Assembly: GCA_963715285.1 (NCBI GenBank)
Contig: CAVQRU010000033.1
Coordinates: forward strand, 7,365 to 71,364
Length of the DNA: 64,000 nucleotides
Source of the DNA: Sva-07 sp963715285
GTDB taxonomy: Bacteria > Actinomycetota > Acidimicrobiia > Acidimicrobiales > Ilumatobacteraceae
Direction of reading: 5' to 3'
The notes below the pieces were generated by a model. The model searched no databases and was not told where the DNA came from. It saw only the letters and a list, made by a program, of their open reading frames with translations. The position numbers and the translations under genes were made by a program. This document shows positions 1 to 7,856 of the stretch, piece after piece; the stretch's first letter is position 1, and every line of letters begins with the position of its first letter.

Positions 1-435
1 GGCGCGGCGTTGTGCGCCTCGACCGGCGAGGTCTACTTCAACGAGCCGGCGGCCCTCGACCTGTACCGGTCGCTCGGCGACTTCTCGGTCGGCTATCTCC
101 TGGGCCTCGCCTGGGGCGAGGCGGTCCAGGTTGCCCTCGGATCCGATCTCACCGGCGAGGACCGGGCGCTGCTCAACGACTGTCTCACCGGCGGCTGGGT
201 GCAGACGGTGATCCCCGTGGCCGACGGCCGGGGGTTCCTGACACTGCCGGAACCGCGGCTCGAAGCACGCCAGTCGAGCGTGTCGGCAGGCGACCTCGAC
301 GAGGCGATCCAGACCGTCCTCCTCGTCGCCGACCTCGACAGCGCCGCCGACGAGGTCGGCAGCGCCTTCGAGAAGATCGCAGCGTTGCGCACCGGCGTCC
401 TCGACGGCACCGACGCCTGCCTCGCCCAGCTCTGA
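1..435 (+). CDS. Degenerate neutral zinc metallopeptidase-fold protein, C-terminal part
   Basis: The frame is open at the left edge, so only the last ~144 residues are visible. They follow the C-terminal half of the KPN_02809/YpfJ 'neutral zinc metallopeptidase' family: a GDF-x-x-x-Y-helix ('LGDFSVGYLLGL') aligns with the family's helix holding HExxH, then 'LNDCLTGGW' aligns with the family's 'QADC-AG-W', then a 'GDLDEAIQTVLLV' helix and 'GSAFEKIAALRTG'. The zinc-binding HExxH is replaced by 'LAWGEAVQ', so neither metal-binding histidine remains in the visible part. I infer a non-catalytic member of the fold, probably an exported or lipoprotein cell-envelope protein. The N-terminus (signal, anchor) lies outside the window. 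Confidence 0.6.
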   Translation, partial: GAALCASTGEVYFNEPAALDLYRSLGDFSVGYLLGLAWGEAVQVALGSDLTGEDRALLNDCLTGGWVQTVIPVADGRGFLTLPEPRLEARQSSVSAGDLDEAIQTVLLVADLDSAADEVGSAFEKIAALRTGVLDGTDACLAQL

Positions 436-471
436 ACGGGCCGCCGGGCGCGACCGGTGGGCCGAGTGCGA

Positions 472-1446
472 TCAGTGGGTGGTGAGCCAGGTGGCGAGCA
501 GGGCAGTCAGCTCGACGGGGCGGTCACCCTGGACGCTGTGGCCGGCGCCGTCGACCACTTCGACCGTGAGCGTCGGCTGACGGCGCCGCGCCTCCGCGAC
601 GTCGTCGTCGTCGACCACGGGTGACAGCGAACCACGAACCAGCATGATCGGACACGCGATCGCACCGAAGTGCTCCCACAACGGCGACAACGTGTCCGCT
701 GCCGGTTCGTCGGCGATCTCGGTCGAGGTCGACTCGGTGCCGGCCGCACGCGAGCGGGCATGGCTGCCTCGGTCGTAGTTCCACTCCCACGACCCGTCGG
801 GCAGCCGGTGGGCGTTGTGGAGGATCCCGCGGCGAAGCGACGACTCCGATCGCGTCGGGTTGAACTCCATCGTGCGGGCGAGCAGATCGTCGAAACTGGC
901 GAACGCCTGCGGACCGTCGACGAAGTCGGTGACCGCCTTGGTCTTCGCCGCATTCACTCCCGGCGTGATGTCGACCATCACGAGCGACCGCACCAGCGAA
1001 GGATGCCGGACCGCCAGCTCCATCGAGGTCAACCCGCCGAGCGACATGCCGACGACCGCCCGAGCGTCGGGTGCGTGGCGCTCGACGACCTGCGCGAGGT
1101 CGTCGGCGAGGTTCATCGGCGAGTACGCACCGTCCGAGCGCCAGTCGGAGTGACCGTGACCCGGGAGGTCGACGGCGAGCAACGGGCGGCCGAGTCCGAG
1201 CGCCACGGTGTCCCAGGTGTGTGCGTTCTGGGCCCCGCCGTGGACCAGGACCAGCTCGGGCGAGCCCTCCCCCCACCGCAGCGAACTCACGGTGCGTCCG
1301 TCGCCGCCGTCATCGCTGCGCACCACCGTGTCGGTCCGGGCGACCGGCGGGAACTCGGTGATCCCGAGGTCGAACTCGTCGACGTTCTCGTGGAACAGGC
1401 CGAACTCGTCGTAGTCGCTCACGCCGTTCACGATGACACGACCCAC
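472..1446 (-). CDS. Alpha/beta-fold hydrolase
   Basis: A 324-residue alpha/beta hydrolase. The oxyanion motif 'LVHGG' is near residue 70, the nucleophile elbow 'GMSLGG' places Ser near 135, an acidic stretch follows 'MLVRGSLSP' near 270, and the catalytic His is in 'GAGHSVQGDRP' near 305, so the triad looks complete. The substrate cannot be told from sequence. The first ~50 residues precede the core and contain three possible GTG starts (codons 1, 6 and 9), so the start is uncertain; I kept the longest. The gene lies on the minus strand just downstream of the L,D-transpeptidase gene with a 36-base gap and may be co-transcribed with it. Confidence 0.8.
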   Translation of the reverse strand: MGRVIVNGVSDYDEFGLFHENVDEFDLGITEFPPVARTDTVVRSDDGGDGRTVSSLRWGEGSPELVLVHGGAQNAHTWDTVALGLGRPLLAVDLPGHGHSDWRSDGAYSPMNLADDLAQVVERHAPDARAVVGMSLGGLTSMELAVRHPSLVRSLVMVDITPGVNAAKTKAVTDFVDGPQAFASFDDLLARTMEFNPTRSESSLRRGILHNAHRLPDGSWEWNYDRGSHARSRAAGTESTSTEIADEPAADTLSPLWEHFGAIACPIMLVRGSLSPVVDDDDVAEARRRQPTLTVEVVDGAGHSVQGDRPVELTALLATWLTTH

Positions 1447-1482
1447 CGCATCGCGACGAGCCGCGTGACGCGGAGCGAGCGT

Positions 1483-2643
1483 TCAGCCGCCGGGCGGCGG
1501 GTCGGTCGGCGGCGATGCCGCCAAGGGGGCCGCGGTGCTCGTCGTGGTGGTCGCCGGAGCCGTCGTGGTCGGAACGGCGGTCGTCGTGGCGGGCGCAGTG
1601 GTCGTCGTGGGTGCCACGGTCGTCGACGCCGGAACGGTCGTGGTCGTCGTGGTGGTGGTGCTCGTGGTGGTCGTCGAGTAGTCCGGGTCGATGCGGTTGA
1701 AGTACGGCGGCTGGGCGCCGTAGTACTCCGGCTCCTTGACCCCGTCGAACACGAAGACCTGGTCGCCGATCGTGGTCAGGTCCTGGAAGGTGGGCGACAG
1801 GCTGAGCGGGATGCGGATGCACCCGTGCGATGCCGGGCGCAGTGGCACGTTGAGCGCTCCGTGGACGGCGATGCCGTAGTTGAAGTACACCGGATCCCAC
1901 ATGCCGCCGAGCGAACTCTGCCGCACGCCCTCGACCTCGCGCTCGAACTGGTACACGCCGCCGGGTGTGATCGACTTGCCGCACTCGCCGCGGACCAGCG
2001 GTTCGTCACCGGGGTTGTTGTACTCACCCGGGCTGATCGTGACCTCTTCGCACCACTCCTCGTTGTCGCCGCTCGACATGTGGCTGATCATCACCGGTGC
2101 GTCGTCGTGGAAGACCGCGATCACCTGTTCCGACAGGTAGATCTCGGTGTGGTTGCGGGTCGAATCGGGACGGCGGGGCTGGATCACGAAGGGATCCTGC
2201 ATGTCGGTCCACATGGCCGGCGTGACCTGACCGGTCGGCTCGTCGAAGGGCACGCCGAGGACGAGCTTCTCGTAGGCCCACACCGCGCGGCGGGTCTCGT
2301 CACCGAAATAGCCGTCGATCGGCCCTGGCCAGAATCCGAGGTCGGTGAGGCGCTGCTGCACCTGGGCGACGTCGTCGCCGGCCATGCCCTTGGCGAGGTC
2401 GCGGCTGAGCTCGGTCTTGACGACCGGCGAGCTCGTCTCGACGGTCTCGATCACGGGGACCGACGGGGGGATGCTGCCGATCTCGAGGTTGACCGACTCG
2501 GCGGTGACCGCCGGTGCCGACGAGTCGTCGCTCCCACCGCCGAGTGCAACTCCAGCGACGACGACCACGGCGAGCAGCCCTGCAGCACCTGCTGCAGGCA
2601 TCCACTTGCGGGCTTCGGGAGAGAGTCGGGGTCGGTCGTTCAC
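1483..2643 (-). CDS. L,D-transpeptidase with peptidoglycan-binding domain and Thr-rich tail
   Basis: A 386-residue cell-wall cross-linking enzyme. A short basic N-terminus and one membrane segment (about residues 15-35) anchor it. A PG_binding_1 domain (about 80-150, 'DVAQVQQRLTDLGFWPGPIDG') is followed by a YkuD catalytic domain whose 'HGALNVPL' and 'SHGCIRIP' supply the catalytic His and Cys (near residue 273). The last ~75 residues are almost only Thr, Pro, Ala, Val and Ser, a low-complexity tail likely spanning the wall or glycosylated. YkuD enzymes form 3-3 peptidoglycan cross-links, common in Actinobacteria. The start is GTG. A second, divergent member of the family lies at 20108-21169. 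Confidence 0.9.
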   Translation of the reverse strand: MNDRPRLSPEARKWMPAAGAAGLLAVVVVAGVALGGGSDDSSAPAVTAESVNLEIGSIPPSVPVIETVETSSPVVKTELSRDLAKGMAGDDVAQVQQRLTDLGFWPGPIDGYFGDETRRAVWAYEKLVLGVPFDEPTGQVTPAMWTDMQDPFVIQPRRPDSTRNHTEIYLSEQVIAVFHDDAPVMISHMSSGDNEEWCEEVTISPGEYNNPGDEPLVRGECGKSITPGGVYQFEREVEGVRQSSLGGMWDPVYFNYGIAVHGALNVPLRPASHGCIRIPLSLSPTFQDLTTIGDQVFVFDGVKEPEYYGAQPPYFNRIDPDYSTTTTSTTTTTTTTVPASTTVAPTTTTAPATTTAVPTTTAPATTTTSTAAPLAASPPTDPPPGG

Positions 2644-2784
2644 GGGGCGGTTGCTCGGTGTCAGGGGGCCGACCGGCAGCGGCTGACGTCAAACTACCAA
2701 GGCGAACCGTCGGCCGGACCGCGGCTCCCCCAACTGTTCGAATCCGTTCAGGAATTCGGATCGAGGGCCGCCGTCGGGAGTCGC

Positions 2785-3552
2785 TCAGGACCGCTGCACG
2801 ACCGGTTCGATGTCCTCCAGGTCGCCGCGCAACCCCCACATCTCCCTGAGGATCGTGGTGATCACGGAGGGTGAGCTGAGGGTGGACACACCGCGCGTAC
2901 GGGGGAAGTAGTCGACGCCGAACTGGAGCATCTCGTAACCGAGCCGGGTGGACCTGATCACGAGTTCGGCGTCGATGAACGACCCCTCGCTGCGCAGCTC
3001 GACATGGTCGAACACCCTGGCCCGGCACAGCTTGAACGCGAAGTTGATGTCGCGGGCCTTGACGTCGAACAACGTGCGGATCAGCAGGTTGTAGACGAAG
3101 GTGTACACCGACCGGAGGTACCCCTCTCCGGTGCGGTCGAAGCGGTAGGCACTGACGATGTCGGCGTCGTAGTCGCGCAGCAGCCGGACCGCTCGCGGCA
3201 GCTCCGCCATGTCGAACGGCAGGTCGGCGTCGGTGTACAGGATCAGGTCGCCGGTTGCCGTGGCGAACCCGGTCTTGATCGCCCCACCGAGTTTGCGGTT
3301 GACCGGATGGTGCACGACGCGGATCCGCGGATCGTCGAGCGCCAGGCGGTCGGCGATCTCGCCGGTCGAATCGGTCGATGCGTCGTCGACGACGATCAGC
3401 TCGTAGTCGCCGATGTCGCCGGATGCGACGAGACGCTCGCAGGCTCGTCGGCCGGCCGTGAGGGCACGTTGGATGTACTCCTCCTCGTTCCACATGGGAT
3501 AGAAGATCGAGAGCTTCTCGAACGGCGCACCGATCGTCGTGTCGACAGGCAT
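2785..3552 (-). CDS. Family 2 glycosyltransferase (polyprenol-phosphate mannosyltransferase-like)
   Basis: A 255-residue GT-A glycosyltransferase. 'SIFYPMWNEEEYI' starts the nucleotide-sugar-binding fold, 'ELIVVDDASTDSTG' is the classic GT2 signature and 'YTDADLPFD' carries the metal-binding DxD. No transmembrane segment is obvious, so it is a soluble DPM1-type enzyme, probably moving a sugar from a nucleotide donor to a polyprenyl phosphate. I chose the ATG at 3552 because conservation begins directly after it; upstream in-frame sequence to 3771 is low-complexity and overlaps the divergent membrane-protein gene. Confidence 0.85.
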   Translation of the reverse strand: MPVDTTIGAPFEKLSIFYPMWNEEEYIQRALTAGRRACERLVASGDIGDYELIVVDDASTDSTGEIADRLALDDPRIRVVHHPVNRKLGGAIKTGFATATGDLILYTDADLPFDMAELPRAVRLLRDYDADIVSAYRFDRTGEGYLRSVYTFVYNLLIRTLFDVKARDINFAFKLCRARVFDHVELRSEGSFIDAELVIRSTRLGYEMLQFGVDYFPRTRGVSTLSSPSVITTILREMWGLRGDLEDIEPVVQRS

Positions 3553-3640
3553 TCCGTCGCAGGGTAGCTGGCAGGTGCGCTCGGACGGCTTCGGTGCCCC
3601 GCGTCGTGTCCGCTGGCGCCGGCCCGTAGTGTGCTGCGTC

Positions 3641-4185
3641 GTGTCGGACGCGCGCTCACCAGACCTGCCGCCTCCGCCCGCACCGACCTCCGGCGTGGGA
3701 GCTGCGCTGCCTCCACCCGGTCCACCGATCGCCGACGATTCGTTCCCCGGCACGATGGTCGACGCACCCACCCCCCGCCCGCACCGGCCCGGCGAGCTGA
3801 CGGCGGCATGGCGCGCCGCGCTGGTGGCGACGTGGGTCGGCGTGTTGCTGGCCTACTTGGCGGTGTGGAAGACGAGCGAGGAGATCGGCATCGCCACCTG
3901 GTGGCTCGGTCCGCGCTCCAACCCACAGCCCGTGCTGGTGCGACTGATCCCGTTCTTCGTCACCGCGGTGTTCGGCATCCTCGCGGGCTACAACGTGCGA
4001 CGGATGCCGTGGATCAGCCTCGGCGGTTCGGTGGTGCTGGCGCTGATCGCCGTCCCCGACCTGTCACGGTCGATCGGGTTGGCGACGATCGAGTTCACGA
4101 TCGCGGGCGCGGTGGCGTTGGTGTCGCTCGCATCGCTCACCGGCACCTATCGGGCTGCCAAGCCCGACGCAGGAGCGACCGGTAG
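3641..4185 (+). CDS. Putative four-helix membrane protein, stop codon unresolved
   Basis: From a GTG at 3641 the frame encodes a Pro-rich N-terminus, then four hydrophobic helices (starting near 'WRAALVATWVGVLLAYLAVW', 'VRLIPFFVTAVFGILAGY', 'SLGGSVVLALIAVP' and 'IEFTIAGAVALVSLASL'), ending in a basic 'TYRAAKP'. That is clear membrane-protein coding signal. However, this frame has no stop here: it stays open to 5620, through the whole of argG in another frame, where the translation is Arg-rich shadow. A TAG at 4183-4185 is one frame away. I place the end there as the likely true end, reached if one base is extra or missing. No known family was recognised. Confidence 0.45.
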
Positions 4186-4196
4186 CGTCCTGGCCC

Positions 4197-5555
4197 ATGC
4201 CCGACAGCTCCTCGTCGAACACCGGCGCCTCCAACGCCAAGGTCCTGATGTCACTGCCGGTCGGCGAGCGCGTGGGGATCGCGTTCTCGGGCGGCCTCGA
4301 CACGTCGGCCGCCGTCGCGTGGATGCGCGATCGGGGAGCGATCCCGTACACGTACACCGCCGACCTCGGCCAGTACGACGAGCCCGAGCTCGACACCGTC
4401 CCCGACCGCGCCAAGGTCTACGGGGCCGAGGAGGCTCGCCTGGTCGACTGCCGCGACGAACTGGTGCGCGAAGGCCTGATCGCCCTGCAGTGCGGTGCCT
4501 TCCACATCACCACGGCGGGCAAGACCTACTTCAACACCACGCCACTCGGGCGGGCGGTGACCGGCACCCTGCTGGTGCGCGCCATGCAGGACGACGGCGT
4601 CGACGTGTGGGGCGACGGCTCGACCTACAAGGGCAACGACATCGAGCGGTTCTACCGCTACGGCCTGCTCGTCAACCCGAACCTGCGGATCTACAAGCCG
4701 TGGCTCGATCCGACCTTCGTCGACGAACTCGGCGGCCGCCAGGGCATGAGCGAGTTCCTCCAGGCCCGCGATCTGCCCTACCGCGACTCGGTCGAGAAGG
4801 CGTACTCGACCGATGCCAACATCTGGGGCGCCACCCACGAGGCGAAGTCGCTCGAGGAACTCGACACGAGCATGGAGATCGTCAACCCGATCATGGGCGT
4901 CGCCCACTGGGATCCGGCGGTCGAGATCACCACCGAGGACGTCTCGGTGCGTTTCGAGGAGGGCTGGCCGGTGGCGATCAACGGCGAGACGTTCTCCTCC
5001 CCCGTCGACCTGGTGATGGAGGCGAACGCGATCGGCGGCCGTCACGGACTCGGGATGAGCGATCAGATCGAGAACCGCATCATCGAGGCCAAGAGCCGCG
5101 GGATCTACGAGGGCCCGGCGCTGGCCCTGCTGCACATCTGCTACGAGCGACTCGTGACGGGCATCCACAACGAGAACACGATCGAGAACTACCGCACGAT
5201 GGGCCGCCGCCTCGGCCGCCTGTTGTACGAGGGCCGCTGGTTCGACCCGCAGAGCCTGATGCTTCGCGAGCCGCTGTTGCGCTGGGTCGGCTCCGCGATC
5301 ACCGGCGAGGTCACGGTGCGCCTGCGGCGCGGCGACGACTACTCGATCCTGGACACGGTGAGCGAGAACCTCACGTACGAACCCGACCGCCTGTCGATGG
5401 AACGGGTGGAGGACGCCGCGTTCGGCCCGCTCGACCGCATCGGCCAGCTGACGATGCGCAATCTCGACATCACCGACACCCGCAACAAGCTCGACGTGTA
5501 CCGCCAGGTGGGCTCCCTCGGCCCCGGCGACGTCACCCCGGCGCTCGACCGCTGA
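4197..5555 (+). CDS. argG: Argininosuccinate synthase
   Basis: A 452-residue argininosuccinate synthase, which condenses citrulline and aspartate with ATP in arginine biosynthesis (cytosolic). The ATP pyrophosphatase signature 'SGGLDTS' is at residues 31-37. The protein matches the longer E. coli-type ArgG (about 447 residues) throughout, for example 'GDGSTYKGNDIERFYRYG', 'EKAYSTD-N', 'GRHGLGMSDQIENRIIEAKS' and 'NLDITDTRNKL'. Most Actinobacteria have the shorter ~400-residue type, so this form is notable. The start ATG is 11 bases after the probable end of the upstream membrane protein. No other arginine gene is adjacent; a tandem hairpin repeat follows. Confidence 0.97.
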   Translation: MPDSSSSNTGASNAKVLMSLPVGERVGIAFSGGLDTSAAVAWMRDRGAIPYTYTADLGQYDEPELDTVPDRAKVYGAEEARLVDCRDELVREGLIALQCGAFHITTAGKTYFNTTPLGRAVTGTLLVRAMQDDGVDVWGDGSTYKGNDIERFYRYGLLVNPNLRIYKPWLDPTFVDELGGRQGMSEFLQARDLPYRDSVEKAYSTDANIWGATHEAKSLEELDTSMEIVNPIMGVAHWDPAVEITTEDVSVRFEEGWPVAINGETFSSPVDLVMEANAIGGRHGLGMSDQIENRIIEAKSRGIYEGPALALLHICYERLVTGIHNENTIENYRTMGRRLGRLLYEGRWFDPQSLMLREPLLRWVGSAITGEVTVRLRRGDDYSILDTVSENLTYEPDRLSMERVEDAAFGPLDRIGQLTMRNLDITDTRNKLDVYRQVGSLGPGDVTPALDR

Positions 5556-5571
5556 GCCCCACTCGACCACG

Positions 5572-5697
5572 CTCGGCCGTCAGCGTCAGCAACAACGCAC
5601 GAATCGCGCCTGTGTGCTGACGCTGTCAACCAGGGACCGCGCGCTCGGTCGTCAGCGTCGGCAACAACGCACGGCGTGTGGATGTGTGCTGACGCTG
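5572..5697. repeat. Tandem 54-base hairpin repeat (two copies, 72-base period)
   Basis: Two 54-base copies occupy 5572-5625 and 5644-5697. Both start CTCGGYCGTCAGCGTCRGCA, continue ACAACGCACG and end TGTGTGCTGACGCTG, with an unconserved middle. Within each copy the left arm CAGCGTC(A/G)GCA (5581-5591; 5653-5663) is complementary to the right arm TGCTGACGCTG (5615-5625; 5687-5697), giving an 11-base-pair stem, perfect in copy 1 and with one G-T wobble in copy 2. The element lies between the convergent argG and M20 peptidase genes, so it may act as a bidirectional terminator or be a REP-like repeat. Confidence 0.85.
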
Positions 5698-5716
5698 ATC
5701 GAGTGGGCGGCGCCGG

Positions 5717-6841
5717 TCAGGCCGGCGCATCGCCGGCGCAGATGCGTTCGACGAGCGCGGCGACCAGGCGGGCACGATCGGGCATCGTGTCGACCACGAC
5801 GAACTCGTGGTCGGCGTGCGCTCCCCCGCCGACGGCACCGAGCCCGTCGAGCGTCGGCACCCCGATCGCGGCGGTGAAGTTACCGTCGCTGCCGCCACCC
5901 ACGGCGTAACCGGCAAGCCCGGGGGCGACCGCCTCCGCGAGCGGCATCAGGGTGGCCGACGCCGACTCGGGCATCGGCGGGCGGTTGATCGCACCCGACA
6001 CCTCGATCGTCGAGTCGGGGTCGACCGGACGCAACGCCGCCATCGCCGCTTCGACACGATCCTTCTCGTCGGCCGATTCGACGCGCACGTCGACCTTGAT
6101 CCGGCCCTGGGCCGGCACGACGTTGTCGGCCGTGCCCGCCGACGCCACCGTCGGGGTGACGGTCGTGCCCACCTCGGGGCGGCCGAGCTCGTTGATCGCC
6201 AACACCTGATGGGCCACCTCGACCAGCGCGTTGACGCCCTTCTCCGGCTCGAGGCCGGCATGTGATGCCCGGCCGTGCACGACGACGTCGAACGTGCCAC
6301 ACCCCTTGCGGCCCGTCTTCAACGCGCCCCCGTCGGCCGACGGCTCGAGGACCAGCACCGCACCGCAGGCCCGTGCCCGCTCCTCGATCAGCTCGCGCGA
6401 TGCGCCCGAGCCGACCTCCTCGTCGGCGCTGAACAGCAACTCGACCCCCGAGAGGTCGTCGAGCGTCGCGAGCCCGTGCAGCGCCTGCACGATGCCCGCG
6501 AGCATGTCGAACACTCCGGGTCCGGTGACCCGACCACCGGCAACGGTGAACGGGCGGGCAGCGAGCGCTCCGACCGGGAACACCGTGTCGTGATGTCCGA
6601 GCAGCAAGACCTTGGGATCACCACCGCCCGACCAGTGAACGTGCGGGCCTGCTGGGCTGTCGACGAGCCTCGCCGGAGATCCCAGGTGACGCTCGATCAT
6701 CGCCGCCAGCGTCTCGGCCGACGCCTGCAGGGCCGCGAGGTCGAGCGAGGGAGATTCGATCTCGACCAACGTGCGCAGGTCGTCGAGCATCGCCGCGAGC
6801 GAGAAGGTGGCCGCATCCAGGGTGGTGCTCACCGCACCCAC
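5717..6841 (-). CDS. M20 family metallopeptidase (glutamate carboxypeptidase-like)
   Basis: A 374-residue M20 zinc peptidase of the CPG2/ArgE/DapE superfamily. Metal and catalytic residues are visible: 'LGHHDTVFP' (His and catalytic Asp near 83-85), 'GPGVFDMLAG' (bridging Asp near 112), 'SADEEVGS' (catalytic and metal Glu near 141-142) and a late 'GGGAHADHE' His. The lid/dimerisation domain is the middle third ('VVVHGRASHAGLEPEKGVNA'). It probably removes a C-terminal amino acid from a small amide or dipeptide; the substrate is not evident. It is divergent from the MmyB-type regulator with about 50 bases between starts. The start may be either of two GTG codons (6841 or 6832). Confidence 0.85.
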   Translation of the reverse strand: MGAVSTTLDAATFSLAAMLDDLRTLVEIESPSLDLAALQASAETLAAMIERHLGSPARLVDSPAGPHVHWSGGGDPKVLLLGHHDTVFPVGALAARPFTVAGGRVTGPGVFDMLAGIVQALHGLATLDDLSGVELLFSADEEVGSGASRELIEERARACGAVLVLEPSADGGALKTGRKGCGTFDVVVHGRASHAGLEPEKGVNALVEVAHQVLAINELGRPEVGTTVTPTVASAGTADNVVPAQGRIKVDVRVESADEKDRVEAAMAALRPVDPDSTIEVSGAINRPPMPESASATLMPLAEAVAPGLAGYAVGGGSDGNFTAAIGVPTLDGLGAVGGGAHADHEFVVVDTMPDRARLVAALVERICAGDAPA

Positions 6842-6894
6842 CGTATTGGCTCCGACGCCCCGATGCAGTGACGAATGTTGCTTGACTGTCGGAC

Positions 6895-7725
6895 ATGCCG
6901 ACCGGCTCCGACCACCGCAGGGAACTCGCCGAGTTCCTGCGGTCGCGGCGAGAGGCGACCCGCCCCGAACAGGTCGGCCTGCCGAGTGGCCGCGGTCGCC
7001 GCACCCCGGGCCTCCGCCGCGAGGAGGTGGCGATGCTCGCCGGTGTGTCGCTCACCTGGTACACGTGGCTCGAACAGGGCCGGCGGATCAACGCCTCGAA
7101 CGACGTGCTCCTCGCGATCGGGCGGGCGCTGCGTCTCGACGAGGCCGGCCTCGACCATCTGTTGTCGTTGACCGAACCGGGCACCGCCACGCTCGCCGCT
7201 CCGGCCGAGGCGCCGAGCGCACTCGTGCGGTTGCTCGACGCCCTGATGCCGGCGCCCGCCTACGTGCTCGGACCCGTCTGGGAGTTCGTCGGCTGGAACA
7301 CCGCGCAGGAGCGGCTCTACCCCCGCATCGTCGACCTCGAACCGCCCCGCCGCAATCTGATGTGGGTGCTGTTCGCCGACCCGCACACGCGCGACCTGAT
7401 CGTCGACTGGGACATCCACGCCCGCCAGGCGTTGGCCGAGTTCCGGTCGGCCACCTCGACGATCCGCCACGACCCGGCGATGGTCGAACTCGTCGGCCTC
7501 CTGACGTCCGAGAGCAGCGAGTTCGCCGACTGGTGGCGCGACCACGACGTGTCGGGATTCGAGACACGCCTGCGCCGGTTCCGGCATCCGGCCGCGGGAG
7601 AGCTGACGTTCGAGTATCAGCAGCTGGCCCCGGCCGAGTGGCCTGCGTTGCGCGTCGTTGCCCAGTTGCCGGTGCCCGGCGACGACTCCGCCGAGCGACT
7701 CGCCGTGCGTCACTACCTCGTCTGA
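6895..7725 (+). CDS. XRE-family regulator with MmyB-like ligand-binding domain
   Basis: A 276-residue DNA-binding regulator. Residues about 8-85 form an XRE helix-turn-helix with the family hallmark 'RTPGLRREEVAMLAGVS-TWYTWLEQGR'. Residues about 105-270 form the MmyB-like PAS-type ligand domain ('PAYVLGPVWEFVGWN-A', 'RNLMWVLFADP', 'FEYQQLAP'), which in relatives binds fatty-acid-like ligands. Such regulators usually act on a divergent neighbour, here the M20 peptidase 53 bases away; that link is inference. A large palindrome follows 15 bases after the stop. Confidence 0.88.
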   Translation: MPTGSDHRRELAEFLRSRREATRPEQVGLPSGRGRRTPGLRREEVAMLAGVSLTWYTWLEQGRRINASNDVLLAIGRALRLDEAGLDHLLSLTEPGTATLAAPAEAPSALVRLLDALMPAPAYVLGPVWEFVGWNTAQERLYPRIVDLEPPRRNLMWVLFADPHTRDLIVDWDIHARQALAEFRSATSTIRHDPAMVELVGLLTSESSEFADWWRDHDVSGFETRLRRFRHPAAGELTFEYQQLAPAEWPALRVVAQLPVPGDDSAERLAVRHYLV

Positions 7726-7740
7726 CGAACCAGCAGAAGA

Positions 7741-7775
7741 GAATGAGACGTGGGGTCAGACCCCACGTCTCATTC
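7741..7775. repeat. Palindrome with GGGGTC-A-GACCCC core (copy 1)
   Basis: A 35-base perfect palindrome: left arm GAATGAGACGTGGGGTC, one central A at 7758, and the exact complement on the right. It lies between the MmyB regulator stop and the indolepyruvate oxidoreductase start. No T-run follows, so it is not a standard intrinsic terminator. The same 35-base element recurs at 42656-42690 and the core recurs with other arms at 11330-11358 and 45360-45382. Confidence 0.9.
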
Positions 7776-7856
7776 GCAGCGCCGTTGACCGGGCGCTCGA
7801 CCGGGTGCGTCGGATGAGGTACAACAGGGTGGGGCATCGCAACGAGAGGAGCCGAT

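Noticed and set aside
670..2874. 734-residue plus-strand open frame
   Set aside because: Antisense to the alpha/beta hydrolase and L,D-transpeptidase; translation is Arg/Gly/His-rich with no motif, typical of high-GC shadow frames.
5572..5697. tRNA or small RNA gene
   Set aside because: Only one long hairpin per unit; no cloverleaf arms, anticodon or CCA end.
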